A DNA stretch of 64,000 nt from Brachybacterium avium (GTDB lineage Bacteria; Actinomycetota; Actinomycetes; Actinomycetales; Dermabacteraceae), in NCBI RefSeq assembly GCF_002216795.1, contig NZ_CP022316.1, positions 558,001-622,000 of the forward strand. The letters run 5' to 3'. Of the stretch, positions 19,992 through 30,632 are shown one piece after another. The notes beneath the pieces are model-generated. The model saw nothing but the letters and a program-made list of their open reading frames with translations. It had not been told where the DNA came from and did no database searches. A program made the translations under genes and the position numbers. The first letter of the stretch is position 1; every line of letters begins with the position of its first letter.

Positions 19992-20780
19992 TCACGCCCC
20001 GCTGTCGAGGTCCGTCCCCGGTGACGGCATCCGTGCCGCGGCGACGACCACCGCACCGAGAACCTCCATGCCCGCCTCGGACAGCGCCGCGTGCATCCCG
20101 CGCAGGGTCGACCCTGTGGTGACGACATCGTCGACGATGATCACCGGCTGCGCCCGGCGACCGGCGGCGCGCGCACGACGTCCCCGCAGCTGTATGCGCC
20201 GGTTGCGTCGCTGCCGGGCTCCCTGCCCGTCCTGGGCCGTGGTGGGCCGAGCACTCACCAGCAGGGCGCGCCCGGCATCGTTGCGCTCGATCGCACGCAC
20301 CAGCTCTGCGGTGTGGTCCTCACCGCGGCGCAGCCGCGCGCTGCGTCGGGACGGCACGGGGACCAGGCCTGGCGCAGCGACCCCCGCGGCGGCGGAGAGC
20401 TGGGTGACGGCGGGAGCCAGCGCCGGCGCGATCCGCGGCCCGAGGTGCAGCATCCCGCCGTTCTTCCATGCCAGCACCAGGCGCTGCAGATCCCCGGCGT
20501 ACTCTCCCAGCGCCAGCACCGGCAGCAGCGGGGTGTGATCCACCCCGGCCGGCAGGCTGAGCTCGCCGCGCCGCTCCTGACGGACACGAGCAGCGGTGAG
20601 CACCTGCAGGGCGTCGCAGCTGCTCTCGACGCGGCGGGGCTCCGCATCCAGCAGCGATGCGCAGCGTCGGCACAGCCACGTGCCCTCTTCGCCGCAGGGG
20701 CACTGCCGTGGGGCGAGGAGCGCGCAGGTCTGGGCGATCACCTCGCGCAGCGGCGAACTCGGTCCCTCATCCTGTGCCAT
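19992..20780 (-). CDS. comF: ComF-family phosphoribosyltransferase-like protein
   Basis: 262-residue ComF relative. The N-terminal double zinc-ribbon cysteines are C27/C29 and C37/C40 (QCPCGEEGTWLCRRC). The phosphoribosyltransferase fold includes YAGDLQRLVLAWKNGG and the PRPP-loop VIIVDDVVTTGSTL near residue 213. ComF proteins are linked to DNA uptake in competent bacteria, but in actinobacteria the role is unproven. Lies downstream of the mtr operon, 86 bases after lpqB, and upstream of hpf. Confidence 0.92.
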   Translation of the reverse strand: MAQDEGPSSPLREVIAQTCALLAPRQCPCGEEGTWLCRRCASLLDAEPRRVESSCDALQVLTAARVRQERRGELSLPAGVDHTPLLPVLALGEYAGDLQRLVLAWKNGGMLHLGPRIAPALAPAVTQLSAAAGVAAPGLVPVPSRRSARLRRGEDHTAELVRAIERNDAGRALLVSARPTTAQDGQGARQRRNRRIQLRGRRARAAGRRAQPVIIVDDVVTTGSTLRGMHAALSEAGMEVLGAVVVAAARMPSPGTDLDSGA

Positions 20781-20866
20781 CCCCGGATCTCAGCACGTCC
20801 GGGCCGATCGCCGAGCGGATCCGGGATCTCGGTGGATCGCCCGCTGGTGGGGAGGATCGGTCCCCG

Positions 20867-22570
20867 TCAGTAGAACGAGGGGTCGTGGCCCTTCTGCTCG
20901 ACGGCGGTCCAGCCCTCCCCGTCGCTGCGCAGCAGCTGGTCGTCGACGGTGCCGGCCCACACCGCATCAGCTACCACGGACCCGGCGATGCGGTCGGTGC
21001 CGGGGGCGAGAGCGGGCAACGACTCCTGCCCGCTGGAGAAGTCGAGGATCTGCGCCCTCCGCTCCGCTGCTGTGGGCTCCGTGCCGAGCATCAGCAGGGC
21101 CAGCTCGTCGTACCAGACGACCTCGGTGACGTCGTCGAGGAAGGTGCGCAGAGGTCGCGGATCGGTGAGCGAGGCGGGAACCCCCTCGGCGTCCCGCACC
21201 ACCGCGCACAGGTCGACGCGGGACCCGGCGGTGTCGGAGGAGAGCACGATCATCCGGGTCGCGTCGGCCGCGATGTCCAGCGCCCGGATCGTGCGACCGG
21301 TCAGCCAGGGCGCGTCGACCTTCGCGTCGAGGTCAGGTCCTCGGCCGGACAGGGCGAGCAGCGCCCCGGGGTTCGAGCGGGTGGAGGTCCACACGTATCC
21401 GGCATCGTCCACCCGCGGCGAGACGAAGGAGCCGCCGGTGGCTGCCTCCCGCAGCGGCAGCGAGTCGTCGACGGTGGCGATCAGGACGCTGGACCCCTCC
21501 GGGTCCAGGGCAGCGGCGAGCACTCCGTCCTGGGCGATCACCGGGGAGGCCACCTCGATCTCGGCGAAGGCCGGCACCACCTGCACGGCCGGCACCGAGC
21601 TGCCGATGTCGGCCAAGGAGATGACGCCGGTGGGCCCCGCGGCGATCGGCCGGTGTCCCGGCAGAGCCCGCTCGACCCGTTCCTGCTCGTCGAGGACCAC
21701 ATCCTGACCATCCAGCACCAGGTGCACCCCGGTCAGCGAGCGCAGGGAGCGCAGCGAGGCCTCGAGCTGGGACAGGGCGAGCGTCCTGGGCCCGGCGGCC
21801 AGGCTCGCGATCGCGGTCGGCACGGTGATCTGTGCGGTGCCGTCCACCCCCGTGGTGGTGGCCGCCTCGGAGACACCCGAGGTGCGGGGCACCTGGTTCG
21901 TGACTGCCCCCTCGAGGAAGCCGGATGGTCCGGCCACCAGGGCCTCGAGCACGGCGGAGGCACCGCGACGGAGGGGGAACCAGCGGTGATCGGGCACCAG
22001 GTGCTGCTCGCGGGCGTCGAGGAAGTAGAGCCGGGCCGGGCTGTACAGCGTCTCGAAAGCCGCTTCGGACAGGAAGATGCCGTCGGGCACCTCGCTCAGT
22101 CGCCATTGCTCGTCGACCTGTTCGATCGAGACCTCGATCTCGCGGGACGAGGGGCCCGACAGCAGGCTGCGCACCCCGCGCTCATCGAGGAACGCGACGG
22201 CCTGGAGGACGATGGAGAGACGATCCTCCCCGGTCTCCGTGATCTTCAGCTCCTGGCTCCCGGAATAGATCGTGATCATCGCATCGGGGTCCCAGGCCGC
22301 GGTCGCCTCGGCGGTGAGGTAGTCGCGGGCCACGGCGAAGTCCTCCTCGGAACCGACACCCGCCTGCACGAAACCGGCGACGACCTCCTCGGCGGTCGCG
22401 TCGGCCGCCGGAGGCAGCGCCTGCACGTAGGGCGCTCCGGGCTGGGTCTGCCCGGTCAGCGTCCGGCTCGAGATGGGCGAATCGGTGGGGATGCGCGCGC
22501 AGGCAGCTCCCAGGCCGAGCACAGCGGCGGCTCCCGCCGCCCTCAGCACATCGCGTCGTGCGGGTCTCAT
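20867..22570 (-). CDS. lpqB: LpqB-type lipoprotein with beta-propeller domain
   Basis: 567-residue lipoprotein. The signal MRPARRDVLRAAG...LGLGAAC gives lipobox LGAAC with Cys24; the RRD-LR segment resembles a twin-arginine signal, which would imply Tat export. A GerMN-like domain (about 190-300) and a C-terminal beta-propeller with an FLDDVTEVVWYDELALLML strand follow. In mycobacteria LpqB interacts with the MtrB sensor and modulates MtrAB signalling and cell-wall homeostasis. Its start overlaps the mtrB stop by four bases. Confidence 0.94.
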   Translation of the reverse strand: MRPARRDVLRAAGAAAVLGLGAACARIPTDSPISSRTLTGQTQPGAPYVQALPPAADATAEEVVAGFVQAGVGSEEDFAVARDYLTAEATAAWDPDAMITIYSGSQELKITETGEDRLSIVLQAVAFLDERGVRSLLSGPSSREIEVSIEQVDEQWRLSEVPDGIFLSEAAFETLYSPARLYFLDAREQHLVPDHRWFPLRRGASAVLEALVAGPSGFLEGAVTNQVPRTSGVSEAATTTGVDGTAQITVPTAIASLAAGPRTLALSQLEASLRSLRSLTGVHLVLDGQDVVLDEQERVERALPGHRPIAAGPTGVISLADIGSSVPAVQVVPAFAEIEVASPVIAQDGVLAAALDPEGSSVLIATVDDSLPLREAATGGSFVSPRVDDAGYVWTSTRSNPGALLALSGRGPDLDAKVDAPWLTGRTIRALDIAADATRMIVLSSDTAGSRVDLCAVVRDAEGVPASLTDPRPLRTFLDDVTEVVWYDELALLMLGTEPTAAERRAQILDFSSGQESLPALAPGTDRIAGSVVADAVWAGTVDDQLLRSDGEGWTAVEQKGHDPSFY

Positions 22571-24282
22571 CCCTCTCCTGCCTTCCCGTCGAGTCCGATG
22601 ATCGGGTCCTCCGCGGTCTCGTCCAGGTCGGGGAGCACCTCCGGACCGATCCTGATCTCGCCGGTGGGGGTGGAGGAGACGGCGGCATCGGCCCCGGTCC
22701 GGTCGAAGGAGCGTTCCAGACGCAGCGGGGAGCGGGTCAGGACGGATCCCGGCCGGCGAGGGAGGGTCAGGCGGAACACCGCGCCCTCGCCCTCCTGGCC
22801 CCAGGCCTGCAGCCAGCCGTCGTGCAGCCGGGCATCCTCGGCGGAGATCGACAGGCCCAGCCCGGTACCTCCGATGGTCCTGGCCCGCGAGGGGTCCGCA
22901 CGCCAGAAGCGGTCGAAGACGCGCTCCGCGTCCTCCGGGGAGATGCCGTGGCCGTGGTCCTGGACGACCACGGCCACGGAGTCGGCGTCGGCGGCGGTCT
23001 GGACGAGCACCGGATGCCCGGCACCGTGCTCGATCGCATTGGTGAGCAGATTGCGCAGGATCCGGTCGATGCGACGCGCATCCACCACCGCCGCGACATC
23101 ATCCCCGGCCAGGTGGACATCCAACGGGCAGCCCCGGTCGCTCGCCAGCAGGCGGACATCCTCGAGGGATCGTTCCACGAGCGCGTCGATGTCCTCGCGG
23201 TGCGCCTCGAGCTCGGCCGCGCCCGCATCGAAGCGGGAGATCTCCAGCAGGTCCGCGAGGAGCACCTCGAAGCGCTGGACCTGGGCCGAGAGCAGCTCCG
23301 CAGTGCGTCGCAGCTCGCCGGGGAGATCCCCGCTGCGCGCCTCCAGCACGGACGACGCCATCCGGATGGTGGTCAGCGGGGTGCGCAGCTCGTGCGAGAC
23401 GTCGGAGACGAAACGCTGCTGGACGTGCGAGAGCTCGGTGAGGTCGTCGACCTTCTGCTCCAGGCTGCGCGCCATATCGTTGAAGGACTCTCCCACCCGC
23501 GCCAGCTCATCGGCTCCCGCCACCTCGACACGGCTGGTGAGGTCACCGGCGGCCATCCGCTCAGCAGCATGCGCCGCCCTCTTCAACGGCGTGGTGACCA
23601 TCCGCGCGACGACGATCGCGATGCCGACGATCAGGGCCAGCAGCACCGCCCCGCCACCCAGGATCACCCGCTGCACGAAGGCCAGGGTCTCCTGCTCCTC
23701 CTCCAGGGAGTAGACGAGGTAGAGGTCATAGGAGCCCGCGCCCGGCACGACCACCCGGGTGCCGACCAGCAGCGCCGGGTGGGTGCGGCCCGCGCCGTCC
23801 TGGCGGCCGATCGAGCGCCAGTACATGGAGTCGGGTTGGGCCGCGACGGCGGCCGTGAGCTCGTCGTCGATCTCTGCGAAGAGGCTGCCGTCCGAGGATG
23901 CCACCGGGAAGACGGTCCCTGCCGTCTCCACCGGGATCAGCACCGCCTCCCGTCGGTCCCCGCCGCCCTGGCCGCCCGCGGTCTGGACGAAGGCGCTGAC
24001 CGCGTCCTGCTGCTGGGTGCTGGTCGCACCCGAGATCTGCGAGAGGGTCTCGGTGAGGTCGCTCCTGACCTCCAGGGTCTCCTCGAGCACGCGATCGCGA
24101 CGCTGGTCGTAGAGCCCATCGGCGATCACCGAGGAGAGGTATGCGCCGACGGTGAGCAGGGCGACGATCGACAGCAGCGTCGTCACCAGCACCACCCGCA
24201 GGGCGAGCGGCCAGCTGCGCGGGTCGGCGCCGAGCACGGCGGGCACGCTCGTCGGGGGCTCGTCGTCGAGGGGTGTGCTCAC
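22567..24282 (-). CDS. mtrB: Sensor histidine kinase MtrB
   Basis: 571-residue membrane sensor. Two transmembrane helices (about 22-45 and 205-230) flank an extracytoplasmic domain. A HAMP domain (VEVAGADELARVGESFNDM) is followed by a HisKA domain with FVSDVSHELRTPLTTIRM (His near 297) and a HATPase_c domain (NLLTNAIEHG, DHGHGISPEDAERVFDRFW, GGTGLGLSI). MtrAB couples cell-wall and division processes. I use GTG 24282 (preceded by GAGGGG, six bases away) because longer in-frame starts lie inside mtrA without a ribosome-binding site; this leaves a 34-base gap after mtrA. Confidence 0.95.
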   Translation of the reverse strand: MSTPLDDEPPTSVPAVLGADPRSWPLALRVVLVTTLLSIVALLTVGAYLSSVIADGLYDQRRDRVLEETLEVRSDLTETLSQISGATSTQQQDAVSAFVQTAGGQGGGDRREAVLIPVETAGTVFPVASSDGSLFAEIDDELTAAVAAQPDSMYWRSIGRQDGAGRTHPALLVGTRVVVPGAGSYDLYLVYSLEEEQETLAFVQRVILGGGAVLLALIVGIAIVVARMVTTPLKRAAHAAERMAAGDLTSRVEVAGADELARVGESFNDMARSLEQKVDDLTELSHVQQRFVSDVSHELRTPLTTIRMASSVLEARSGDLPGELRRTAELLSAQVQRFEVLLADLLEISRFDAGAAELEAHREDIDALVERSLEDVRLLASDRGCPLDVHLAGDDVAAVVDARRIDRILRNLLTNAIEHGAGHPVLVQTAADADSVAVVVQDHGHGISPEDAERVFDRFWRADPSRARTIGGTGLGLSISAEDARLHDGWLQAWGQEGEGAVFRLTLPRRPGSVLTRSPLRLERSFDRTGADAAVSSTPTGEIRIGPEVLPDLDETAEDPIIGLDGKAGEG

Positions 24283-24316
24283 CGGTGGCCCCTCGCTCCC
24301 GGGATCCGTCGGTCTC

Positions 24317-25012
24317 TCAGGATCCGCCCCCGGCGCGGTAGCCGACACCGCGCACGGTCACGACGATGCCGGGGTTCTCCGGGTCGTGCTCGATCTTCGA
24401 GCGCAGCCGCTGGACATGGACGTTGACCAGGCGGGTGTCGGCGCTGTGGCGGTAACCCCACACGTCGCGCAGCAGCACGTCTCGGGTGAACACCTGCCAC
24501 GGCTTGCGGGCCAGCTGGGTCAGCAGGTCGAACTCGAGCGGGGTCAGCGAGATCAGCTCCTCGCCCCGTCGCACCTCGTGCCCGTCGACGTCGATGGTGA
24601 GGTCTCCGATGGTCAGCTGCTCGGTGGTGGGTTCCTCGACCCGCCGCACCCGTGCCTTGATCCGCGCCACCAGCTCCTCCGGCTCGAACGGCTTGGTGAG
24701 GTAGTCGTCGGCCCCGGCCTCGAGGCCCTCGACCACGTCGGCGGTGTCGGTGCGGGCTGTGAGCATGAGGATCGGCACGCCGGACTCGCGGCGCAGCCGA
24801 CGGCACACCTCGATGCCGTCCATTCCGGGCAGCATGAGGTCCAGCAGGACCAGATCGGGCCGCAGGCGGGGGAAGGTCTCCAGTGCCGAGGCGCCGTCGG
24901 GCGAGGTGGCGACCTCGTAGCCCTTGCCGCGCAGAACGATGCCGACCATCTCGGCGATCGCCTGATCATCATCGACCACCAGGATCCGTGAAGGCGTCGT
25001 CATGGGGGTCAT
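24317..25012 (-). CDS. mtrA: OmpR-type response regulator MtrA
   Basis: 231-residue regulator. The receiver carries DDD at 14-16, phosphoacceptor Asp58 in LVLLDLMLPG and Lys in DYLTKPF. The winged-helix DNA-binding domain is at about 135-228 (LTPLEFDLLTQLA, RDVLLRDVWGYRHSADTR). Essential in mycobacteria, where it controls division, cell-wall hydrolase and dnaA-related targets. First gene of mtrA-mtrB-lpqB. ATG at 25012 or 25003 are both possible; the former has GGTGG five bases upstream. Confidence 0.97.
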   Translation of the reverse strand: MTPMTTPSRILVVDDDQAIAEMVGIVLRGKGYEVATSPDGASALETFPRLRPDLVLLDLMLPGMDGIEVCRRLRRESGVPILMLTARTDTADVVEGLEAGADDYLTKPFEPEELVARIKARVRRVEEPTTEQLTIGDLTIDVDGHEVRRGEELISLTPLEFDLLTQLARKPWQVFTRDVLLRDVWGYRHSADTRLVNVHVQRLRSKIEHDPENPGIVVTVRGVGYRAGGGS

Positions 25013-25201
25013 TGTGCCACCGCTGACGGCTCGGACCTGGGAGGTCCGTCCCGCAGGGGTGTCCGGAAGACGCAGGGTCTTCGACGTTCGTCGGATCAGC
25101 CCGGGTCCCCGGACTCCGTAGTGTCTCCTCAGGAGTTCCGTGCGCGCCCGTCCGGTTCCGGAGGGACCCCGCGGCGGCAGAGACGATCAGCAGGAGGACC
25201 G

Positions 25202-26350
25202 ATGAGCACGTCGTGGACCGCCCCCGGCTCGACGGCCGGCGAGGACCCGCCCCCGTCCGCGGGGCCCGGCGGCGACCCCTTCGGGCAGTCGCCGGGGATC
25301 GACGCCCCCGATGGCGGACGGTACCCGGGCGGTCCTCGCCGCGAGCTGATGCAGTCCATGCCTCTGTTCCCGCTGCGCCCGCTGGGGCTGGGCGAGGTGC
25401 TCGGGGCGGCGGTACGGATCTATCGACTGCGGGCACGGTCCGTGCTGGGCGTCGCAGCTGCCGTCTACGGCATCGCCTTCGTCGTCCTCACCTTCGTGAC
25501 CGGCGCCAGCATGGTCCCGATGCTCGGCGACATGCAGGCGGTGTTCGAGGACCCCGAGGCCGTCACCGGCACCCCCGGCTTCTCCACAGCCGCTGACGCA
25601 GTGCTGATGATCCTGTCCAGCGCGGTGACCATGATCGTCACATTGGTGGCCTCGTCACTGGTCACGGTGGCGCTGACGCAGGTCGCACTCGGCGAGGCCG
25701 TCGGCCGTCACATCTCCACGGCGCAGATGTGGGGGTCCATGCGCCGACGCGGCCTGCCGGCCGTCGCCGTGGGGCTGCTGATCGGCGTGCTGAGCCTGGT
25801 CGCCTTCCTGGTGCTGTGCGGGCTCGGGATGCTGCCGGTGATCCTGCTCCGGGAAGCGTCCTGGCTGACGGTCGTGCCACTGGTGCTCGGGGTCCTGCTC
25901 GGAGTGCTGGCCGTGTTCTGGATCTGGGCGCGCACGGTGCTCGCGATCCCGTCGCTGGTCCTGGAGGACGTCGGCGTGTTCGGGGCGATCCGCCGCAGCC
26001 TGGCCCTGACCCGCGGGCGCCGGTTGTGGAGGGTGCTCGGCACCGCGGTGCTGCTGTACCTGATCTACACCTTCGCGGTGCAGCTGATCGCCAGCGTGTT
26101 CGGGATCGTCGCCTTCATCGTCTATCTGGTCATCCTGCTCGCCTCTGCCCTCGAGGGGATCGTGCTGGGCATGATCGCGCTGACCGTCATCTCGATGGTC
26201 GGCAGCTACGTCGCGACGTTCCTGCTGGCACCCTTCCTCTCGGCCGGGTTCGTGGCGATCTACGCCGACAGCCGGATGCGCCATGAGGCCTGGGACGTCG
26301 AGCTGCTCCGCCGGGCGAGGGAGGCCTGGGACGGGGACGGTGTGCGATGA
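25202..26350 (+). CDS. Polytopic membrane protein (glycerophosphoryl diester phosphodiesterase membrane-domain type)
   Basis: 382-residue protein with a Gly/Pro-rich disordered N-terminus (to about 55), an amphipathic LRPLGLGEVLGAAVRIYRL segment and about six transmembrane helices. The arrangement resembles the membrane domain found fused to some glycerophosphodiester phosphodiesterases, but no catalytic domain is present. AGGAGG five bases before ATG 25202 fixes the start. It is the first gene of the plus-strand cluster with DUF4129, DUF4350, MoxR and DUF58 (next start overlaps by four bases) and is divergent from mtrA. Confidence 0.85.
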   Translation: MSTSWTAPGSTAGEDPPPSAGPGGDPFGQSPGIDAPDGGRYPGGPRRELMQSMPLFPLRPLGLGEVLGAAVRIYRLRARSVLGVAAAVYGIAFVVLTFVTGASMVPMLGDMQAVFEDPEAVTGTPGFSTAADAVLMILSSAVTMIVTLVASSLVTVALTQVALGEAVGRHISTAQMWGSMRRRGLPAVAVGLLIGVLSLVAFLVLCGLGMLPVILLREASWLTVVPLVLGVLLGVLAVFWIWARTVLAIPSLVLEDVGVFGAIRRSLALTRGRRLWRVLGTAVLLYLIYTFAVQLIASVFGIVAFIVYLVILLASALEGIVLGMIALTVISMVGSYVATFLLAPFLSAGFVAIYADSRMRHEAWDVELLRRAREAWDGDGVR

Positions 26351-27018
26351 CTCCCGCTGCGCCGCCGCCCCTGGACCCGGACGAGGCCCGTGCCCGCATC
26401 CTCGAGGAGCTCTCGAAGGCCGAGTACGACGATTCCCCCGGATTCATCCAGTGGCTGCTCGGCGCGCTCGAGCACTGGCTGACGGAGGTGCTGGACGGCA
26501 TCGACGGCTCCTCCACCGCGCAGGCCGGCATCGCCGTGCTGCTCGTGCTCGTCCTGGCCGCGGCAACCTTCCTGGTGCTGCGACGCACCGGCCTGATCCG
26601 TCGCAGCCATGCCCTCTCGGTCACCGCCCGGCTCGATGCCGAACCCGTGGCCGGTGCGTCACAGCTGCGGCGGGAGGCGCGTGAGGCGATCGAGGCGGGC
26701 CGCACCGACGACGGCACCGTGCTGGCCCTGCGCGCTCTGGTGCGCGATCTCGAGGAGCGCACCCTGCTGGAGGTGACCGCTGGGATGACCGCGCACGAGG
26801 CCGCCCATCGCGCCGCGCACCCCTTCCCCGAGCTGCGGGGACGTCTGCTGCGCGGAGCCGACGCCTTCGACACGGCCGCATACTCGCATCGCCCCGCCAC
26901 CGCCAAGCAGGCCGACGATCTGCTGCGCCTGGCCGAGTACATCGCTGAATCCGCCCCGGACCTCTCGGACACGGAGCCGGCGGAGGCGCACGCCAGCGGG
27001 GCCGGAGCAGACACATGA
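26347..27018 (+). CDS. DUF4129 domain protein
   Basis: 223-residue single-pass membrane protein: short N-terminal domain with PDEARARILEELSKAEYDD, one transmembrane helix (AGIAVLLVLVLAAATFLVL, about 59-78) and a cytoplasmic DUF4129 region with REAREAIEAGRTDDGTVLAL. DUF4129 proteins are constant companions of MoxR/DUF58 and transglutaminase-like proteins; role unknown, presumed envelope-associated. Four-base overlaps link it to both neighbours, so it is certainly part of the operon. Confidence 0.9.
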   Translation: MTPAAPPPLDPDEARARILEELSKAEYDDSPGFIQWLLGALEHWLTEVLDGIDGSSTAQAGIAVLLVLVLAAATFLVLRRTGLIRRSHALSVTARLDAEPVAGASQLRREAREAIEAGRTDDGTVLALRALVRDLEERTLLEVTAGMTAHEAAHRAAHPFPELRGRLLRGADAFDTAAYSHRPATAKQADDLLRLAEYIAESAPDLSDTEPAEAHASGAGADT

Positions 27019-28231
27019 ACAACGGCACCCTCGCGGCGGCTGCGAGCTCCCCGACCCGGCCGAGCCCGGGCCCGCGCACCCCGTCATCGGCCGGCTCCGC
27101 ACCGGAGCGGCGGCATCCGCTGCTGATCACCCTCATCGTGCTCGCGATGATCGCGGCGCTCCTGGCCTCCGTCGCGCGCGGCTTCTACCGCGACGGCCCC
27201 CTCGAGCCCGATGCCCCCACCGGCCAGGGCTCGAAAGCGGTGGTGCAGGTGCTCGAGGACCGCGGGGTCGACGTCGACGTGGACCGCCACACCGCCGATG
27301 CGGCCGCCGCCCTGCGCGAGGGACGCACCGTCGTGATCACCGCCCCCGATGACCTCGACGCCGACCAGCTCACCGCCCTGGACGAGGCCCGCGAGGCCGG
27401 CGGTGCACGCCTGGTGCTCGTCCAGCCCGGTTTCGTGGCGCTGTCCTACCTCACGCCGCGGATCGTCCCTTCGGGGGTGCTGCGCACCGGCGGCCGGCTC
27501 GAGGCAGGGCCCGCCTGCGGGGACCTCGCACATCGGGCGGCTGTGCTCGAACTGCCCTCCGCGGAGGATGGGATCGCCGGCGCTGCCACCCTGTACCGCC
27601 CGCTCGACGGGGCATCGGGCTGCTTCGGCGCCGATGACGGCGTTCTCGTGGCCGAGCACGACGGGCTGATCGTGCTGGGCAGCGCGGACCTGCTGACGAA
27701 CGACGGGATCGGGCACGGCGACAATGCCGCCCTGGCACTGAACCTGCTGGCCGCCGACGGCGAGCTCACCTGGTACGTCCCGTCCGCGAACGACCCGATG
27801 GGCACCGCCTCCCTCTCCCCGCTCGTATATCTGCCGGACTGGGCGGGACCGCTGCTGCTCTGGCTGGCACTGGTGGCCGTCATCGCACTGGTGGCCCTCG
27901 GCCGACGCTTCGGCCCGGTGGTCCTGGAGCCCCTGCCCGTCACGGTCCGTCCGCAGGAGCTGGTGCTGGGCCGTGCGCAGCTGCTCCAGCACGCCGGTGC
28001 CCGCGACGACGCCGCCCATGCGCTGCGCACCGCCGCCTGCACCCGTCTGGCCGACCGCCTCGGACTACGCCACGAATCCTCCCTGGACGGTCTGCTCGCG
28101 GCGCTCCAGCCGCATGTGGAGCGTTCTGAGGAGCAGCTGCGCGCCCTGCTCGGCCCCACGCCCGTCCCCCGCGACCAGGACCTCGTCCGCCTCGCCCAGG
28201 AACTCGACCGTCTCGAGAAGGAGATCGACTG

Positions 28232-28232
<1 letters not shown>
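27015..28232 (+). CDS. DUF4350 domain protein
   Basis: 405-residue membrane protein: N-terminal helix (LITLIVLAMIAALLASVA, about 36-53), an extracytoplasmic DUF4350 domain containing QGSKAVVQVLEDRGVDVDVD and VVITAPDDLDADQ, a second helix near 275 (LLLWLALVAVIALVALG), and a C-terminal cytoplasmic helical region. The DUF4350 fold recalls a glutamine-amidotransferase-like Rossmann domain without catalytic residues. Stop and the moxR start overlap by one base (TGATG). Confidence 0.88.
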
Positions 28233-29256
<1,024 letters not shown>

Positions 29257-29266
29257 GGCGACGCCG

Positions 29267-30564
29267 ATGAGGATCTCGCTGACCCCCGCGCGGCCCTGGT
29301 CGCGCTGCTCGCGCTGCCCGTGATCGTGCTGTGGCCCCGGTGGTGGGTGCTGGGGATCCTGGCGGCGCTGTGGATGCTGGTGGTCCTCGCCGATGCACTG
29401 CTCGCCCCCGACCCGCGCCGACTCCGAGTGCGCCGGGAAGCACCGACCCAGGTGCGGCTGGGCAACACCGTCACCGGCCGTCTGCTGCTGACCAATCCCA
29501 CCGCCCGTCCCGCCTCGCTCGAGGTGCGCGATGCCTGGAACCCGACCGCCGGGCTGGAGGCGCAGCGCTCCGCCCTACGGCTGCCCGCCCAGGAGAGGCG
29601 GGCGATCCCGCAGGCCTTCACCCCGACCCGCCGAGGCGAGCACTTCTCGCGGATCCTGCTGATCGCCTCGCGCGGTCCGCTCGGTCTCGCGCGCCGCACC
29701 GCACGCGCTGCCGCCCCGGGCCGGCTCCTGGCCCTGCACCCCTTCGGCTCCCGTCGCCATCTGCCCTCGCGCGTGCAGCGGTTGCGGGAGATCGAGGGGC
29801 TCTCCGCCATCCATCAGCGCGGCCAGGGCACCGAATTCGATTCCCTGCGCGACTTCGTCGACGGCGACGACGTGCGCTCGATCGACTGGCGCGCCACCGC
29901 TCGCCGCCGTAGCGTGGTGGTGCGCACCTGGCGGCCCGAACGGGACCGTCATGTGCTGATCGTGGTGGACACCTCCCGCAACTCGGCCGCGAGGCTGGGC
30001 GAGTCGACCCGGCTGGACACGGCCTTCGACACGGCGCTGCTGTTGACCGCCCTGGCCGGCCAGGCCGGGGACCGGGTCGATCTGATCTGCGCAGACCGCA
30101 TTCCTCATCTCTCCGTCATCGGCTCGACCCGCACCACGGTGCTCCACGACATGGTCACCGCCACAGCGGCGGTGGATCCGGCCCTGGTGGAGACCGACTG
30201 GGAGCTCACCGCGAGCACGATCGCCGCACGCGCCCGCCGTGGCTCCCTGGTGGTGCTGATCACCCCGGCCGACGCCGCAGTGGTCCACGGCGGGCTGCTG
30301 CCGGTAGCGGCAAGGCTGGCCAGGGACCATCCGCTGGTGGTGACCTCGGTCGCGGACCCCGCGCTCGAGGAGCTCGCGGCCGGCCGCGGTGATCTGGAGT
30401 CCGTGTACCGGGCCGCGGCCGCCGAGCAGGCCCGTGCTGAACGAGCCGGGGTCTCCCGTGCGCTGACACGGGTCGGGGCCCATGTGGTCGATGCTCCGCC
30501 CGACCGCGCCCCGCAGGCCTTGGCCGACGCCTACCTCGCCCTCAAGGCCGCCGGGAAGCTCTGA
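29267..30564 (+). pseudogene. DUF58 domain protein, frameshifted near its start
   Basis: DUF58 (VWA-like fold) membrane-anchored protein, the usual partner of MoxR. The ATG at 29267 reads MRISLTP and then leaves frame, stopping at 29323. Adding one C to the C5 run 29283-29287 gives MRISLTPRAALVALLALPVI, a normal two-helix N-terminus leading into the open remainder. The body contains the DUF58 core GTEFDSLRDFVDGDDVRSID followed by WRATARR, and a VWA-like strand HVLIVVDTSRNSAARL. Restored length 432 residues. An internal GTG at 29320 could give a truncated product lacking the first half of helix 1. Confidence 0.88.
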
Positions 30565-30632
30565 CCACGCCGCAGAGCTCTGCTACCGGCCCACGCCTGC
30601 CCCCGCCCTGCCACGTCCGGGTCATCACAGGA

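Noticed and set aside
24283..24348. Longer mtrB beginning inside mtrA
   Set aside because: No ribosome-binding site there, whereas GTG 24282 has GAGGGG at the right distance.
30572..30583. Palindrome GCAGAGCTCTGC between DUF58 and methyltransferase genes as terminator
   Set aside because: A 12-base palindrome without loop or T tract makes a poor terminator hairpin; left as an incidental palindrome.
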